A stretch of DNA of 64,000 nucleotides, taken from JAHELQ01 sp964491915 (lineage in GTDB: Bacteria; Acidobacteriota; Aminicenantia; UBA2199). A program made the translations under genes and the position numbers. This document shows positions 9,003 through 18,637 of the stretch, piece after piece (within the stretch, counting starts at the first letter, position 1; every line of letters starts with the position of its first letter). Below the pieces are notes generated by a model that was not told the DNA's origin, did not search any database, and worked only from the letters and a program-made list of their open reading frames with translations. The stretch lies in NCBI GenBank assembly GCA_964491915.1, contig CAZBHS010000024.1:17612-81611 (forward strand), in the 5' to 3' direction.

Positions 9003-11126
9003 TTATTTCTTCTGGTCCAGTATTATTCTGATTTTTTCCAGCAGATCTTCCAACCGGTAGGGTTTGGTGATGAACTCTGTGTTTCCGTGTTTGATGTTAT
9101 GCTTCAATTGGTCCTTGATCAGGTAACCGCTGGCCACCAATATTTTCAATGATGGTTTTAGCTTGAGGAGTTCCTTCATGCATACCGGGCCGCCCATTTC
9201 CGGCATGTTGATATCCAGCACAACCAGGTCCACCCGGTCTTTATGTCTCGCGAACACCTCCAGCGCCTGCTTCCCGTTTTCAGCGGTGAGTACGGAGTAA
9301 CCGTATTGTTCAAGGATTTCCGCCCCGACTGCCAGGATGTCCTTTTCGTCGTCCACCATCATGATGGTTTCTGTGCCGCGGGCGATCTTTTTATCGGGCT
9401 TTTTTAATTCCGCCGGTTGGTAATTGGAGGATTGGAGAGCGGGTAAATAGATCTTGAATGAGGTCCCAAGGTCCGGTTCGCTATAGCAGATGATTTTGCC
9501 GCGATGGGCTTCCACAATTCCATAGACCAGGCACAAACCCAGGCCAGTTCCTTTGCCGACTTTTTTCGTGGTGTAGAACGGTTCGAAAATCCGCGCCATC
9601 ACCTCTTTGGTCATGCCGACGCCGGTATCCGAGAACTTCAATACCACGTATTTCCCCGGTTTCAATCCCAGGTGGACCTTGCAATAGGTCTCGTCCAGAA
9701 TGATGTTTTCGGTTTCGATCTCGATTTTGCCGTTGCCGGTAATGGCGTCCTTGGCGTTGGTGCCGAGATTGAGAAGGATTTGTTGGAATTGATTGGCATT
9801 ACCGTTAATGAGCCAGAGGTCGCTGGTCAAAATGGTTCTGATCTGGATTATTTTAGGTATGGTCCGTTCCAGAATTTTGGCCGCTTGTGTCACCTCGTTA
9901 TTGAGGCTGACAGGGGTTAATTTGCTTTCGGTCACACGGCTGAATGTCAGGAGGCGACCGACCAAATCCGCGGCTCTGGCTACGACGGATTCTATCTCTC
10001 CCAGATATTTTTGCGTGTGTTCCGGCTTGATGCCCCGTTGCATCAACTGGACATAGCCGGAGATCGCCTGGAGCATATTGTTGAAATCATGCGCCATACC
10101 CCCGGCCAATTTGCCCACCGCTTCCATTTTCTGGGCTTGCTGCAATTGGCGTTCCAACTGTTTGCGCTCTGTAATATCGCGAATGATTCCCTGTACGGCG
10201 ATGGTATCTTTATATTTGACATAGCTGACTGAGACGTCCAATTCGATTTCCTTGCCGTCTTTGGAAACGCCGATAAATTCATAGCGGGGAGGTAATTCTT
10301 CTCCCTGGTTCAACTTCCGGGTGCGCTCTTCGATGAAATCTTTGCTTTTGGGAGAGACGAGATGCATGAAGTCGAATTCAGAGCTTCTGACGTCTTCCAA
10401 TGTGACGCCGAACATCTCTTTGAATGTATTGTTGACCAGATGGAATTTCCGTTTGTATAGCAGGTAGATGCCGTCGTTGGAAGACTCGATCAGTTCCCTG
10501 TATTTTTCTTCACTGTCCTGGAGTGTTTCCTGGGCCTTGATGCGGGCGATGGCTCCGCCCATTTCCGCCGCCAATGTTTCGATCGCCTTACGGGTGGGGG
10601 GCAGGAATTTTTCATTCGTATGGGACGCGAGCAACAATACCGCCATGATTTCGCCCTCGTAATTAATGGGGATGATCGCGACGCCCTTTATGGTTTCCTC
10701 AAGAATAGCCTTTTCGTCTAGATCGCGGATAATTTTTTTATAATTTGTATAAAGCTTTTTTCCTTCAAGTGTCACTTTGGCTTGATAGGAATCCGGCCCC
10801 ATACGGGTGACGGTTTTTATGAATTCCAGCGGATGCCCTTGATAGGCGATCAGGCTGAGGCCTGTAGATCTGTCCACCAAATAGACTCCACCGGAGTCGA
10901 TGGAATCAATCTGCGATGCCGCTGATAGTATTTGGTATCCAGCGTCTCTCAAGGTGGTGGTGGAGCTGAGGGTGAGGGCCAGGTCCCGTTGAATTCTCAG
11001 TAGTTTTTCCGCTTGTTTTCGTTTATTTTCGGAGAATTTCAGTATCTGTTTTTTTTGCCTGAGTTCTGCGTTTTCCTTTAGCAACTCTTCATATAGTCTT
11101 GCGTTGTTTCGATTTTTTCCGGCCAT
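9003..11126 (-). CDS. Hybrid histidine kinase (GAF-PAS-HisKA-HATPase-REC)
   Basis: This is a 707-residue cytoplasmic protein without membrane segments. Order: N-terminal coiled coil (1-45), GAF-like domain (~50-200), PAS with PAC (~205-322, ending IIRDITERKQLE), HisKA with phospho-acceptor His346 in GGMAHDFNNMLQ, HATPase (N-box LGTNAKDAI, then DTGVGM and GKGTGLGL) and a C-terminal receiver domain (~585-700, VVLDINMPEMGG). The HDFNN form is typical of soluble hybrid kinases with C-terminal REC domains. The input signal and output partner are unknown; no separate response regulator is adjacent. Confidence 0.93.
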   Translation of the reverse strand: MAGKNRNNARLYEELLKENAELRQKKQILKFSENKRKQAEKLLRIQRDLALTLSSTTTLRDAGYQILSAASQIDSIDSGGVYLVDRSTGLSLIAYQGHPLEFIKTVTRMGPDSYQAKVTLEGKKLYTNYKKIIRDLDEKAILEETIKGVAIIPINYEGEIMAVLLLASHTNEKFLPPTRKAIETLAAEMGGAIARIKAQETLQDSEEKYRELIESSNDGIYLLYKRKFHLVNNTFKEMFGVTLEDVRSSEFDFMHLVSPKSKDFIEERTRKLNQGEELPPRYEFIGVSKDGKEIELDVSVSYVKYKDTIAVQGIIRDITERKQLERQLQQAQKMEAVGKLAGGMAHDFNNMLQAISGYVQLMQRGIKPEHTQKYLGEIESVVARAADLVGRLLTFSRVTESKLTPVSLNNEVTQAAKILERTIPKIIQIRTILTSDLWLINGNANQFQQILLNLGTNAKDAITGNGKIEIETENIILDETYCKVHLGLKPGKYVVLKFSDTGVGMTKEVMARIFEPFYTTKKVGKGTGLGLCLVYGIVEAHRGKIICYSEPDLGTSFKIYLPALQSSNYQPAELKKPDKKIARGTETIMMVDDEKDILAVGAEILEQYGYSVLTAENGKQALEVFARHKDRVDLVVLDINMPEMGGPVCMKELLKLKPSLKILVASGYLIKDQLKHNIKHGNTEFITKPYRLEDLLEKIRIILDQKK

Positions 11127-11200
11127 AGATTTTCCTGAATTATAACTTATACCACATCGGGGTATTTTCTTAAAGGGTTTCTGAAAAAGAGAAAAATATC

Positions 11201-12712
11201 TTAGTCATGCGGCGTAATGCCCAATGCCGGGAGTACCAATTCGACGTTTGCCGGATCGCTGTCAACAGCGGAGACCGCCCGGATGATCAGTGGGTGGCGG
11301 CGCGGGATAAAGATGGTGTGAACCGGCGCTCCGGAGTATGTTCCGTTCAGTTCGCTCTTTTTTCGATAATACGGTAAAAGGCCGCGGGAATCCACCATCA
11401 CCGCTTCGATCTTTTTCGAATCGCTACGGCCGGACAGTGTGGCGTCTAGAATCGAGAGGAATGTCCGTTCGGAGGACGTCAGGTGGCTAAATTCGAGAAT
11501 TCTTCCGTGGCGGGGATGTAGCCGCCTCAATACCTCTTTTGACAACCTGCCGATTTTAACAAGCCGTTGCCTGATTTTTCCCTCTTTTTTAGTGGGGATG
11601 ATGAGGCGTAAAGGAAGGTGGTGATGGTTGCCGAGAAAATCAATCTGCTTGGGATTCAAAACCAGGATTTTGGCTTTGTTGCCTTTCATATGGGAATATC
11701 TTGACGCGTAGCGGGTTTGCAATACCGGAATGCCCTTGCTCGAAGCGTGGGCGCGTATCTCCTCCAAATTGAATGTGTAGACAGCGCCGAGTACTGTAAA
11801 CGGAGAAAAGCAGTTTACGAGAGTATTGTCGCCGGTGATGCGGTTATGTTTGAATAGCAACGCCTCGATCCGCTCCTGGTACGATTCAGGGTATTCGTCG
11901 TACCGTTTGCACATCCAGCGGTAGAGATTGGCGGCGGCCGCGCTCAATTGTTTGAATACCGGGTCCGATAATTCATGTTGTGTCTCCATCACAGCGTCGA
12001 AGATGAATCCGTGGATGGGGGGGGATGTTTTCATTGCCCAGGGAATTCTCTGGTCTGTGAGCCAGATGTTGCAGGTATCCCCCTCCTGGGTGACGCTGAT
12101 CCGGGATTTTTTGTAGTATTTAGTTGAATTCAGGATGGTGGAGGCGATGGGGTGTTGAATCACCGGTTCTTTTTCAAGCCGTTTGCGATTAATGACGATT
12201 TCGTGTTCCACTTCCCGGCAGTAGTCTTTGACCGCGGCGATTTCCTCCTCCCAATCGGTCGAGGACCGTATCATTTCCAACCGGGTCCCCCCGGGGAGTT
12301 CAGGATTTGTGGTAACGGTCAATTGCCGGTTGAAATGAATGCGGATGGAGTGACCGTGGCAATTGTCTTCGATCAGTATGTGCTCCGGCGACGGGGAGAA
12401 TAGGGAGAGTAAACCGATACCGATGGGCGATTGGAGGGTGTGAATAGCGTCTTCCCGTTGCGCCGGCGGACGTTCGGGGTCCATCAGGGTCGTCAAGGTT
12501 TCAAGCGGCTCCTTACCGATACCGCTCCCGTTGTCCCGTATCTCGATCTTATCGCGGTTGATGAAGAGTGTGATTTTTGTCGCCCCCCGCCGCAATGCGC
12601 AACGGACCAACTCCACCGGGTAGTGATGGCGCGAGCGGTGGGAATGAAAGGCGAGCTTGCGGAGGTGCCCGCTCACATCGATGGATAAAAGCTTGTTGCC
12701 GTTTGAATTCAT
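11201..12712 (-). CDS. GHKL (Hsp90/MutL-like) ATPase-domain protein
   Basis: The 503-residue form starts at an ATG that overlaps the TGA of the upstream gene (ATGA), so translation is probably coupled. A longer in-frame version would lie inside that gene and is unlikely. The N-terminus has a GHKL fold signature: EIRDNGSGIG at about 57-66 and a second glycine box SPIGIGLLSLFS. The N-box region (ELVRCALRRGA) lacks the usual metal-binding Asn, so ATPase activity may be reduced. The remaining ~350 residues are not recognised. It probably works with the GHKL-transglutaminase protein encoded just upstream. Confidence 0.75.
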   Translation of the reverse strand: MNSNGNKLLSIDVSGHLRKLAFHSHRSRHHYPVELVRCALRRGATKITLFINRDKIEIRDNGSGIGKEPLETLTTLMDPERPPAQREDAIHTLQSPIGIGLLSLFSPSPEHILIEDNCHGHSIRIHFNRQLTVTTNPELPGGTRLEMIRSSTDWEEEIAAVKDYCREVEHEIVINRKRLEKEPVIQHPIASTILNSTKYYKKSRISVTQEGDTCNIWLTDQRIPWAMKTSPPIHGFIFDAVMETQHELSDPVFKQLSAAAANLYRWMCKRYDEYPESYQERIEALLFKHNRITGDNTLVNCFSPFTVLGAVYTFNLEEIRAHASSKGIPVLQTRYASRYSHMKGNKAKILVLNPKQIDFLGNHHHLPLRLIIPTKKEGKIRQRLVKIGRLSKEVLRRLHPRHGRILEFSHLTSSERTFLSILDATLSGRSDSKKIEAVMVDSRGLLPYYRKKSELNGTYSGAPVHTIFIPRRHPLIIRAVSAVDSDPANVELVLPALGITPHD

Positions 12713-15477
12713 GGTTGGACTCCCGCGCTGATAGTCATCAACACATGTCTGGCGAACGTCTCCAGGTATTTCTCCTGGGTGGCCGGCTCCTGGGTGATTT
12801 TCAGAATCGCGTCCAACAACCGGAATAACGCCAGCGCTCGATTTTTTGAAAATAGAAGATCCAGCTTTCCGATCATGCGGCTTGCGGGATTGATGGCAAT
12901 CATCTTCCTGTGCCACGGACATGTATCGTCTGCCGGCCGCGGGTACAATGATTCTAAATCCACCACCTGGAAATCTTCCGAACCTTCAGGCAATCCGGGA
13001 GCCCACATCAACCGGGGGGCGTTCGGAATGATCGCTTCGACAAGAGAGTTGAAGGTACCGATGAATGCCGATCCCGGGAGGTGGGGGAGGTCCCGGCTAT
13101 GCCGCATCTCCAACCGGTGAATGGCGTCGAGATTGACGACTCCGGGTAATAAGCGGATCAGCTTCCTGAAAGCGGAGTTGTCGATGTCCAGGATTGGGAA
13201 CCTGGATTTACCGGCTCTTTTGACAATGGGATTCTGCGGATGGCCGGCGAATAATGTGTTTTTGCGCGATAACCGGAGCGCCTGGCGCAACGATATATAT
13301 CTAGTCCTGGTGGTGGGAATGATCCGTTTGTCCCATAAATTACTGTCCAGACCCCACATCGTCGGTTGCAACATGGCGCCGATGGCCAACCGGGCTAGAT
13401 TCTCTCTGATTTTTCCAACGTCCGTGACAGGGGGGGGGCCGGCGGTTTTTTTCCCGGCGAGAAACGCATACGCCGCTATCAAGATTAGAAGCATCGCTCC
13501 CATCGCACTCAGCGGCAAGTTCCATGTCCTGTCTGTCTTCTCCTGACTGTGAACCAGGGGGTGGAGGGGAATGATACCGCTGGCGTCAATGGTGTGCCAG
13601 CCATCGTGAAAATACTCGGTCCAGGCATGGGCAACCGGCGAGACACCTCCATTGGTACCGATAAATCCCACCGCCAGGCGGCTGGGGACCCCGGCTTTTC
13701 TCAACAACAATACATAAAGACCGTTGAGAATATCGCAGTCGCCCTGGCCGATTGTCAGAACCTGGTTGAGCCAATCGCCGGAACCGGCTCGTTTTTTGTA
13801 CTGTGCGGCGGTGGCGGCGGAAGCGTCGTATTTTACAAAATTTCCGATAATGTCCAGGACTTTTCCGACCTTTTGGAAGGTGTTCAGGTTTTGGAGCCGG
13901 GGGAATTGGCGGTCCATGGAACGCGGCAGTTCGATCCCGGCGGGGAGGGTCGTGTAGTTCGCCCGTTCCATAGGCGTCATGGTACTGGTTCCCTCTGCCT
14001 TGACGCATTGGTAGCGGATGGAACCTCCATCTGCCGGAACAGTGATTGTGATTTCCCCCGCGGAGCTTTGGAGAGCGCCGGACAGAGCGCCGCCATTTAA
14101 TTGGATGCTTGCGGCCCGGATTTTGTACCCTGTGGGGATGGGGAGGAATATTTTCCCCTCCTCCCGGGTATTCAATTGTACGGTTAATGTGTCGTCGTTT
14201 TCCGGTGGATGTTCAGGGGCTCTGTAGAGATTTTGCCGGAGTCCTCTGATGAATCCCGAGGGAATATCGTAAGAATCGGCGGAGAAAATTTTAAAGTTCA
14301 ATGTCCGGTTGCCGGGGAAATAGTCGAGGTCCAATCCGGGGACATCCGGGCCTTCGGAGACAGTGGCGCCGGAATAGAGCTGGTTGTTGACTCTCAATAT
14401 CGGATTCGACCCGTCGGCGCCGCCGTCAAAAAACCAATGCAGTGTCGCGATTTCCAGGGGAATCACCAATATGATCATCAGTAGAATCTTCTTCCACCAG
14501 GAGCGACGGATACTTCGCCCCGCTTGTTTTAGGCTGTCCAGCATCATGTCGCTCCGCCGTTCCGGCGCCGCGGCGGAGGTATAGAGACGCACCAGATTGG
14601 CCAGTTCCTGTTCCGCTATTTTTTTTACCTTTTTTAACTCCCGGTTGTCCAACACCGAGCGGCGGGAAAAATTCACCGCCAACCGGTTGCCGTTCAATAA
14701 AAAAACCGGGGCCAGGCCCGGGCCGATTTCGTAGTTGCGTTTTTTATTCTGATCCGTCACCGAATGGGATAATTCCGTCAACGTACTCCCTTCCCACACC
14801 GGCAAACCGCAGGCGTAAAGAGTGACTTGCGGCTTTTTCCCCAGGCCGATCACCCCTTCCAGAGACCTTTTCTTGAAGTGAAGGGTCAATTGCCCCGGAA
14901 GGGTGAAGGGGCGGTTGATCGGTTCGCCATTGAGGATAATGGGGAGGGGCGTGCCGGTCCGGTCATTGCGCCGGAGATACCGGCAATAGCGGGAGAGGTG
15001 TTTTTTGACCGCCAGGCTAAAATCACGCGATGTGCCGTATTCCGGTTTTCTGATCAATGTGACCCGGGTCCCCTGGGACGTGAGTGTGGCGGGGATGGGA
15101 CGGGAGTCGAGATCGGCGTCGAAACCGACCGCCCAGTTCGCTTTCTTGTGATAAGATTCGATGACGATCTGAAAGGGTTTGTACCGCAGCACTGTCCAGA
15201 AACCGATGCCGTACATTCCCGCCGCCAGTTCGTCGTTGTCTTTGCTGGAAGAGTAGAGCCGGAACAGATATTGGCGAGCTTGATCGTATGTCATCCCCTC
15301 GCCGTCGTCTTTGAAGACGATGGTTTCGTTTCCATGTTCATCGACTCCGGTCTCCACCTTGATCAAATTGGCGTGGGCGTCTCTGCTGTTTTGCGCCAGT
15401 TCCCGCAGAAATATCCAGGGGTCTTTGCCATAATCCCTAAACGCGGCGGCAATCCAGCGATGATATTGTCCTTTCAT
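12709..15477 (-). CDS. GHKL ATPase fused to a membrane-anchored transglutaminase-like domain
   Basis: This is a 922-residue protein. Residues 1-230 form an Hsp90-like ATPase: ELAQNSRDAHA at 26-36, DDGEGM at 57-62 and GMYGIGFW at 87-94. A transmembrane helix at ~326-349 leads to a region of about 300 residues that ends in a transglutaminase-like domain with an apparent triad Cys581 (GQGDCDILNGL), His617 (AHAWTEYF) and Asp631 (TIDASG). A second helix at ~654-675 returns the chain to the cytoplasm, followed by a ~245-residue C-terminal region. The layout places the ATPase inside and the putative cysteine protease or transglutaminase outside. I know of no characterised protein with this architecture. 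Confidence 0.82.
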   Translation of the reverse strand: MKGQYHRWIAAAFRDYGKDPWIFLRELAQNSRDAHANLIKVETGVDEHGNETIVFKDDGEGMTYDQARQYLFRLYSSSKDNDELAAGMYGIGFWTVLRYKPFQIVIESYHKKANWAVGFDADLDSRPIPATLTSQGTRVTLIRKPEYGTSRDFSLAVKKHLSRYCRYLRRNDRTGTPLPIILNGEPINRPFTLPGQLTLHFKKRSLEGVIGLGKKPQVTLYACGLPVWEGSTLTELSHSVTDQNKKRNYEIGPGLAPVFLLNGNRLAVNFSRRSVLDNRELKKVKKIAEQELANLVRLYTSAAAPERRSDMMLDSLKQAGRSIRRSWWKKILLMIILVIPLEIATLHWFFDGGADGSNPILRVNNQLYSGATVSEGPDVPGLDLDYFPGNRTLNFKIFSADSYDIPSGFIRGLRQNLYRAPEHPPENDDTLTVQLNTREEGKIFLPIPTGYKIRAASIQLNGGALSGALQSSAGEITITVPADGGSIRYQCVKAEGTSTMTPMERANYTTLPAGIELPRSMDRQFPRLQNLNTFQKVGKVLDIIGNFVKYDASAATAAQYKKRAGSGDWLNQVLTIGQGDCDILNGLYVLLLRKAGVPSRLAVGFIGTNGGVSPVAHAWTEYFHDGWHTIDASGIIPLHPLVHSQEKTDRTWNLPLSAMGAMLLILIAAYAFLAGKKTAGPPPVTDVGKIRENLARLAIGAMLQPTMWGLDSNLWDKRIIPTTRTRYISLRQALRLSRKNTLFAGHPQNPIVKRAGKSRFPILDIDNSAFRKLIRLLPGVVNLDAIHRLEMRHSRDLPHLPGSAFIGTFNSLVEAIIPNAPRLMWAPGLPEGSEDFQVVDLESLYPRPADDTCPWHRKMIAINPASRMIGKLDLLFSKNRALALFRLLDAILKITQEPATQEKYLETFARHVLMTISAGVQP

Positions 15478-15570
15478 GGTATTATTTCTTTTACGTGGCC
15501 GCCACTAAAAAGTTATGTCATAACTAGATCAAAATTTCAAGTGACGGAATCCACCTCCAGAGAAAAACTA

Positions 15571-15599
15571 TTGACTTATTTTTCACAGCGGTTTAATAT
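15571..15599 (+). promoter_or_regulatory. Sigma-70 promoter of the chalcone-isomerase-like gene
   Basis: TTGACT at 15571-15576, a 17-bp spacer, then TAATAT at 15594-15599, about 30 bp before the start codon. Confidence 0.65.
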
Positions 15600-15630
15600 A
15601 AATGTGAATGTCAAATCGAAAGGAGGAAGG

Positions 15631-16194
15631 ATGCGATATACAGTTATAGGGATTTTGGTTTTGGGGCTGCTCTTGAATGTGTTGCCGGTACAGGGTAAAA
15701 CCTTTAAAGGGGTTACCATGGAAGACAAGATCGACGTAGAGGGGAATACCCTGATACTCAATGGTATGGCGCTGCGCAAAAAACTTTGGATCAAGGTGTA
15801 TGTGGCGGGTTTGTATTTGCCTGCCAAAGAGACCGACGGCGACAAAGTATTGCAGGGCGACCAACCGCGCCGCACAGTGATGCATTTTGTGTATGATGTC
15901 AGCGCCAAAAAGATCAACGGCGCCTGGGTCGATGGCCTCGAAGACAACACTCCCGACTATTCTCCCCAATTAAAGAAACAATTCGACACCCTCTGCAATT
16001 ACATGGAAGATATGGATGACGGTCAGAAATTGATGTTCACTTATATTCCCGGCAAAGGGACAGAGGTGAATGTGAATGGGAAAATCAAAGGCGTTATCGA
16101 GGGAAAAGCTTTTGCCGACGCGCTCTGGGCCTGTTGGATCGGACCGGAACCCGGCCCCGGCGAATCCTTCAAAGAAAATTTACTGGGAATTTAA
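15631..16194 (+). CDS. Secreted chalcone-isomerase-fold protein
   Basis: This is a 187-residue protein with a signal peptide (cleavage near VQGKTF) and a strong AAAGGAGGAAGG ribosome-binding site that fixes the start at 15631; the frame is open far upstream but without support. The mature protein shows the pattern of the bacterial chalcone-isomerase-like family: LNGMALRKKLWIKVYVAGLYLP, a central MHFVYDVSAKKI region and a C-terminal FADALWACWIGPEPG. Bacterial members are periplasmic and mostly of unknown function, possibly fatty-acid binding. It has its own promoter and a strong terminator, so it is monocistronic. Confidence 0.85.
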   Translation: MRYTVIGILVLGLLLNVLPVQGKTFKGVTMEDKIDVEGNTLILNGMALRKKLWIKVYVAGLYLPAKETDGDKVLQGDQPRRTVMHFVYDVSAKKINGAWVDGLEDNTPDYSPQLKKQFDTLCNYMEDMDDGQKLMFTYIPGKGTEVNVNGKIKGVIEGKAFADALWACWIGPEPGPGESFKENLLGI

Positions 16195-16223
16195 TCTTAC
16201 ACTTGAATAAATAGTGCAGGTTG

Positions 16224-16273
16224 AACGGCTCTCGCTCGAAGATGTATTCTTCAGCAAGAGCCGTTTTTTTTTT
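16224..16273 (+). terminator. Rho-independent terminator
   Basis: A 13-bp stem (16224-16236 with 16253-16265, one mismatch) is followed by ten T residues. It ends the chalcone-isomerase-like transcript before the convergent rubrerythrin-like gene. Confidence 0.85.
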
Positions 16274-16286
16274 AGACCAGCAAAAA

Positions 16287-16739
16287 TTAATTGTCCGTCA
16301 ATATTTCTTTATCGTAGATTTTTTCAAAATGAAGTTTGTGTTTCGCCTCTTCTGAAGCCAATTTCTGGAAAAGTTTCTTGATTTCTTCATTGCCGACTTT
16401 TTCCGCCATGGCGGTGTACAATTTATTGGCTGCCTCTTCCCGTTTCATGGCCATGATGATGATGTCCTGGTAGGTCATGTCCGGCGCAGGTTCCATATCA
16501 ACCACATAATTACTGATTTTCAAATCGTCTACTTCCGGGACCTTGATATTGTCAAACGTGGTGTTGCGGATATTTTCCAGGATATCCACGTGACCTTGCT
16601 CCATATCTTCAAAGCTTTTCAACAGGTCTTTCTGGGCGTCGAATTTCACCTCTTTCTGCAGATCCCGGTAGAATGTGATTGCCTCTTTTTCGCGGGCGAT
16701 TGCAAAGTCGATTATTTCGTTGAATTTTTTAAGATCCAT
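16287..16739 (-). CDS. Ferritin-like/rubrerythrin-type diiron protein
   Basis: This is a 150-residue all-helical protein with a GAGGAGG ribosome-binding site before the ATG at 16739. Carboxylate and histidine ligands expected for a ferritin-like diiron site are visible: AREKEAITFYRDL, then SFEDMEQGHVDILENI, MKREEAANKLYTAM and ASEEAKHKLHFEKIYD. There is no C-terminal rubredoxin domain, so it matches the short rubrerythrin-like family rather than classical rubrerythrin. The likely role is peroxide reduction or iron handling in the cytoplasm under low oxygen. Confidence 0.85.
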   Translation of the reverse strand: MDLKKFNEIIDFAIAREKEAITFYRDLQKEVKFDAQKDLLKSFEDMEQGHVDILENIRNTTFDNIKVPEVDDLKISNYVVDMEPAPDMTYQDIIIMAMKREEAANKLYTAMAEKVGNEEIKKLFQKLASEEAKHKLHFEKIYDKEILTDN

Positions 16740-16839
16740 ATCGTGTCCTCCTCTTAGTAGTATCGAATTATAGCCGAATATCATCTGGATTGCAAGAGGA
16801 TTTTAGGGTGGGAGGCTCTCTTTTCTTGTGAACCGATTA

Positions 16840-16868
16840 TTGACTTTTTTATCATAAATCGTTAGTAT
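16840..16868 (+). promoter_or_regulatory. Sigma-70 promoter of the second kinase module
   Basis: TTGACT at 16840-16845, a 17-bp spacer, then TAGTAT at 16863-16868. The same two boxes with the same spacing drive the paralogous kinase at 60.5 kb. Confidence 0.65.
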
Positions 16869-16901
16869 ATTTGTGTAACAATTTATCAATTTATTGGAAC
16901 C

Positions 16902-18617
16902 ATGGAAAATATACCTAAAATTGCTGGTTATACCATTGAACGTAAGCTGGGTGAAGGAGGAATGGCCAGGGTCTACTTCGGAGTCCAGGAAAAGTTAAAG
17001 AGAGATGTCGCCATTAAAATTTTGGAGCCGTTGCTCTTGAAGGATGAGGATTTCGCGCGTCGTTTCTTGAAAGAGGCGGAAACCGCGGCCAATCTCATCC
17101 ATCCGAATATCGTGACCATCTACGATGTGGGACAGGAGGAGAATCATTATTATATGGTAATGGAATTCCTGGCTGGAACGCTGAAAGACCGGATCCGTTC
17201 CGCCCGGAACGAGGTGACTCTAACCCAGGGCTACACCCCTGTGGCGGCCCTAAAAGTCGTCCGCCAGGTGGCCGCGGCTTTGGATTACGCCCATAAACAG
17301 GGATTTATCCACCGGGATATAAAGCCCGACAACATCATGTTCCGGCATGACGGTACGCCGGTGTTGGTGGATTTCGGGATAGCCAAGGCCATGGACGCCA
17401 CCACCAAGCTGACCCGTACCGGTATGTCTGTGGGCACTCCGCATTATATGAGCCCCGAACAGATTCGCGGCCAGAACATTGACGGAAGAGCCGATTTCTA
17501 CAGCCTTGGGATTGTGTTTTACGAGATGTTGATCGGGGTCGTACCCTTCACCGCTTCAGATTTTATCGCGGTGGCTATGAAACATCTGAGCGAGCCGGTG
17601 CCCACGCTTCCCGATTATTTGTCCCAATACCAACCGGTTATCGACAAAATGTTGGCCAAAGACAAAGAGGCCCGGGTGCAGGACGGGGAAGAGCTGATAC
17701 ATCTATTGGATTCCTATATCGAGAACAAGCCTCTCAAGCCCCAAGCTCCTCCTACTGCCGGCCCGCCGAACGAGACAATCCTCGAATTGAAGCAACAGGA
17801 CCTGGAGGCGGTCGCCAAACCCCGTAAGAAGAAGGGCCGCGGCCGTGCGATCGCGGCTTTGTTTTTTGTTTTTCTCCTGCTTTCGGGAACCCTGGGGTAT
17901 ATCGTTACCCAGCAACGGGGCATGTTCCCGGCGTTGGACCTGGCCCTCGAATCCATTGTCCAGAAATTTGGACTGACCCTCGAACCCGAGGCCGCAGCGG
18001 ATCCGCAGACCGCTCCTCTGGAAACGAAGGAGATTGAAACGAAATCACCCCAAACCGAGGAATCCGGCGGAAATCTCAAGCAACCCCCGGTTGTGGAGAA
18101 AAAAGAGGCAGACGTTCCCATTAAAAAAACCGCGGCAACCCCGAAAAAAACTCCGCCCCCTCAGGTGAAAAAAAAGACTATCGAGGCGCCCCCCAAAAAA
18201 ACGGAACAGTCCTCTCCCGAACAAGCTCAGCCCAGGGTTTCACCCCAACAGGCCAATGTCCCGGCGGTCAATATTTTGAATTTATTTCCAGGGCTTATCC
18301 GAGAATATAGCGATCAACTCAAACGGCTGACAGTCAGCGGTTTGCCGGAGGGACTTCTGGCCAAAGGCCGCGTCAGTTTCAATTTTTCCATTGGGGCGGA
18401 CGGCCGGTTGACGGTGGTGCGGTTCAATAATCGCGATTTGGAAGTGAACCCCCTGTTTAGACGGCGTAAAGTTGTTGGAATGATATACAATGCCATGGAA
18501 AACATCCAGTTGAGACGTCCCAAAGATAGAAAGGGGCGGGCGGCCCAGGTTGAGAATTGGCGGTTGTCTTTTAAAGTGGGGACGTTTCAGAGCAAAATAA
18601 TTTTAACCAGGATATAA
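16902..18617 (+). CDS. Transmembrane Ser/Thr kinase with TonB-C-like external domain
   Basis: This is a 571-residue protein. Kinase motifs: GEGGMARVYFG at 18-28, Lys39, HRDIKPDN at 137-144, DFG at 157-159. One membrane helix lies at ~313-335. A Pro/Lys/Glu-rich linker (~360-455) would span the periplasm, and the C-terminal domain (~465-571, KGRVSFNFSIGADGRLTVVRF ... WRLSFKVGTFQSKI) resembles TonB/AgmX C-terminal domains. The end of the 58.7-60.5 kb kinase is clearly homologous. It lies 20 bp upstream of a TPR-containing membrane protein, probably in one operon. Confidence 0.92.
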   Translation: MENIPKIAGYTIERKLGEGGMARVYFGVQEKLKRDVAIKILEPLLLKDEDFARRFLKEAETAANLIHPNIVTIYDVGQEENHYYMVMEFLAGTLKDRIRSARNEVTLTQGYTPVAALKVVRQVAAALDYAHKQGFIHRDIKPDNIMFRHDGTPVLVDFGIAKAMDATTKLTRTGMSVGTPHYMSPEQIRGQNIDGRADFYSLGIVFYEMLIGVVPFTASDFIAVAMKHLSEPVPTLPDYLSQYQPVIDKMLAKDKEARVQDGEELIHLLDSYIENKPLKPQAPPTAGPPNETILELKQQDLEAVAKPRKKKGRGRAIAALFFVFLLLSGTLGYIVTQQRGMFPALDLALESIVQKFGLTLEPEAAADPQTAPLETKEIETKSPQTEESGGNLKQPPVVEKKEADVPIKKTAATPKKTPPPQVKKKTIEAPPKKTEQSSPEQAQPRVSPQQANVPAVNILNLFPGLIREYSDQLKRLTVSGLPEGLLAKGRVSFNFSIGADGRLTVVRFNNRDLEVNPLFRRRKVVGMIYNAMENIQLRRPKDRKGRAAQVENWRLSFKVGTFQSKIILTRI

Positions 18618-18637
18618 ATTTATAGGAGGATCTGTAA

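Noticed and set aside
14827..15630. Long upstream extension of the chalcone-isomerase-like gene
   Set aside because: It is antisense to the GHKL-transglutaminase gene; the AAAGGAGGAAGG site and signal peptide place the start at 15631.
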